Below are positions 5,120 through 5,745 of a DNA stretch of 5,745 nucleotides, piece after piece; within the stretch, counting starts at the first letter, position 1; each line of letters starts with the position of its first letter. The DNA is from Deltaproteobacteria bacterium. Lineage in GTDB: Bacteria; Myxococcota_A; UBA9160; UBA4427. Made by a program: the position numbers and the translations under genes. The notes under the pieces were generated by a model. That model saw nothing but the letters and a program-made list of their open reading frames with translations, made no database searches and was not told the DNA's origin. The stretch lies in NCBI GenBank assembly GCA_011051925.1, contig DRKE01000365.1, positions 1 through 5,745 of the forward strand, given 5' to 3'.

Positions 5120-5299
5120 ATGTCTGACGACGACCGAAACGATCAGGACGAGTTCAACGAAGAGGGACCGGGCGTCAACGGTGATCTGGCCTCGTGGCTC
5201 TACGTGATCGGAGGAGTCCCTTTGATGATCGTCTTTTTCGTCGTGCTTTTCGGGCTCGTCGGTTCTTGCGACGCCCAGAACGTGATGATTCCCGCCTAG
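5120..5299 (+). CDS. Small single-span membrane protein, unknown function
   Basis: A 59-residue protein. Residues 1-24 are strongly acidic (MSDDDRNDQDEFNEEGPG and onward), residues about 25-48 (WLYVIGG to VVLFGLVG) form one hydrophobic membrane span, and a short tail SCDAQNVMIPA follows. The ATG at 5120 is chosen because GGAGAGGG lies just upstream. The longer in-frame frame from 4979 adds 47 Arg/Lys-rich residues that look like translated leader sequence. The acidic N-terminus makes topology by the positive-inside rule unclear. VGSC (47-50) faintly resembles a lipobox, but the long acidic N-terminus argues against a lipoprotein. Small one-span proteins often serve as subunits or regulators of larger membrane complexes; none is identifiable here. 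Confidence 0.65.
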   Translation: MSDDDRNDQDEFNEEGPGVNGDLASWLYVIGGVPLMIVFFVVLFGLVGSCDAQNVMIPA

Positions 5300-5426
5300 C
5301 GGGCTGCGGAATCCGGTTCGCGCCCCCGTTCGGCGTCCGCTGGGCGGGAGATCCCGTTTCGGGCGACTGAAAGACTCGCTCCGGGATCCGCCGAGGCGGG
5401 CGTGCTGCGTCCATCCTCAACTTTCC

Positions 5427-5451
5427 GTCGAAGCCCGCCGATAGCTTCGGC
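5427..5451 (+). promoter_or_regulatory. Hairpin abutting the start codon of the lipoprotein gene
   Basis: GTCGAAGC (5427-5434) pairs with GCTTCGGC (5444-5451) over eight positions, one of them G-U, with a 9-nt loop that ends directly before the ATG at 5452. A competing stem, GCCGA/TCGGC (5437-5441 with 5447-5451), overlaps it. No Shine-Dalgarno is visible. The structure could restrict initiation or mark a short leader. Confidence 0.3.
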
Positions 5452-5745
5452 ATGTCCGTCCGTTCTCAGTGGAATTGGCGTTTCCGATCCTTCGTGGCAG
5501 CCCTGCTGCTGTTTCCGGGAATGGGATGCGTCGGCCTGGTTCCCGGCAGTCCGCAGGATCATGCGAGAGGCGGGCTCGACTACTTCCAGCGGCCGGCACC
5601 CGACGACGTCTGGAGTCCGAAGATCGAAGGCTGGCAGCGGCGGGAGCGTTTCGACGCCGCTCTGCTGCACCCGCTGGAGAGCGGCCCGGCGGTGGAATCG
5701 GCCGGCTACAGCGCGGCCAACGAGCAGCTGCCCGAGGATCAGGCG
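5452..5745 (+). CDS. Probable lipoprotein, 5' part (runs off the window)
   Basis: Ninety-eight codons are open to the right edge. The protein starts MSVRSQWNWRFRSF, with three Arg, followed by a hydrophobic stretch VAALLLFPGM and GC at residues 25-26. This looks like a lipoprotein signal with Cys26 as the acylated residue, although the -3 position is Gly rather than Leu, so ordinary secretion is possible. The mature part seen so far (PGSPQDHARGGLDYFQRPAP and onward, with two Trp) matches no domain I recognise. Upstream in frame, a stop lies at 5368-5370 and there is no ATG or GTG between it and 5452, so this start is favoured despite lacking a Shine-Dalgarno. The gap to the small membrane protein gene is 152 nt on the same strand, so a shared operon is possible. 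Confidence 0.65.
   Translation, partial: MSVRSQWNWRFRSFVAALLLFPGMGCVGLVPGSPQDHARGGLDYFQRPAPDDVWSPKIEGWQRRERFDAALLHPLESGPAVESAGYSAANEQLPEDQA

Noticed and set aside
5296..5670. A minus-strand 124-codon frame opposite the lipoprotein gene
   Set aside because: It has no domain or ribosome-binding site, and it opposes a frame with a credible lipoprotein signal sequence.

Overview
The window is G+C-rich (about two thirds by eye), gene-dense bacterial chromosome. The 3' end of a bS22/mS38-type small ribosomal protein gene, a lysine-rich histone H1-like protein, an omega subunit with a long Pro/Ala tail and a PilT-type retraction ATPase together suggest a Gram-negative lineage near the former Deltaproteobacteria, such as Myxococcota or a relative. 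This is inference from gene content; no marker here settles it. There is no insertion sequence, CRISPR array, tRNA or rRNA that I can recognise.

Layout, left to right. Positions 1-81 hold the end of the bS22-like gene (+). Positions 82-911 have no convincing protein gene. Inside this stretch, 380-657 carries several perfect inverted repeats and ends in a terminator-like hairpin with a T run, so a structured non-coding RNA is possible. A candidate promoter at 656-683 follows, then a leader of about 220 nt in front of the histone H1-like gene (912-1193, +). Two tandem hairpins (1211-1266) separate that gene from rpoZ (1339-1656, +).

rpoZ converges on a two-gene minus-strand operon. pilT (4139 to 2994) comes first, followed after 12 nt by a GAF-domain histidine-kinase-like gene (2981 to 1710) whose Shine-Dalgarno overlaps the pilT stop codon. 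The kinase-like protein has intact ATP-binding boxes, but the phospho-acceptor histidine of its H-box is arginine. It therefore looks like a pseudokinase tied to a pilus-retraction motor, and this pair is the most interesting item in the window.

Divergent from pilT, a plus-strand set runs to the right edge: a secreted coiled-coil protein (4346-4966), a 59-residue single-span membrane protein (5120-5299) and the start of a probable lipoprotein (5452 to beyond 5745). All three look like envelope proteins of unknown function. The first has a nested inverted-repeat leader that would enclose its ribosome-binding region, and a run of nine G at its signal-peptide junction.
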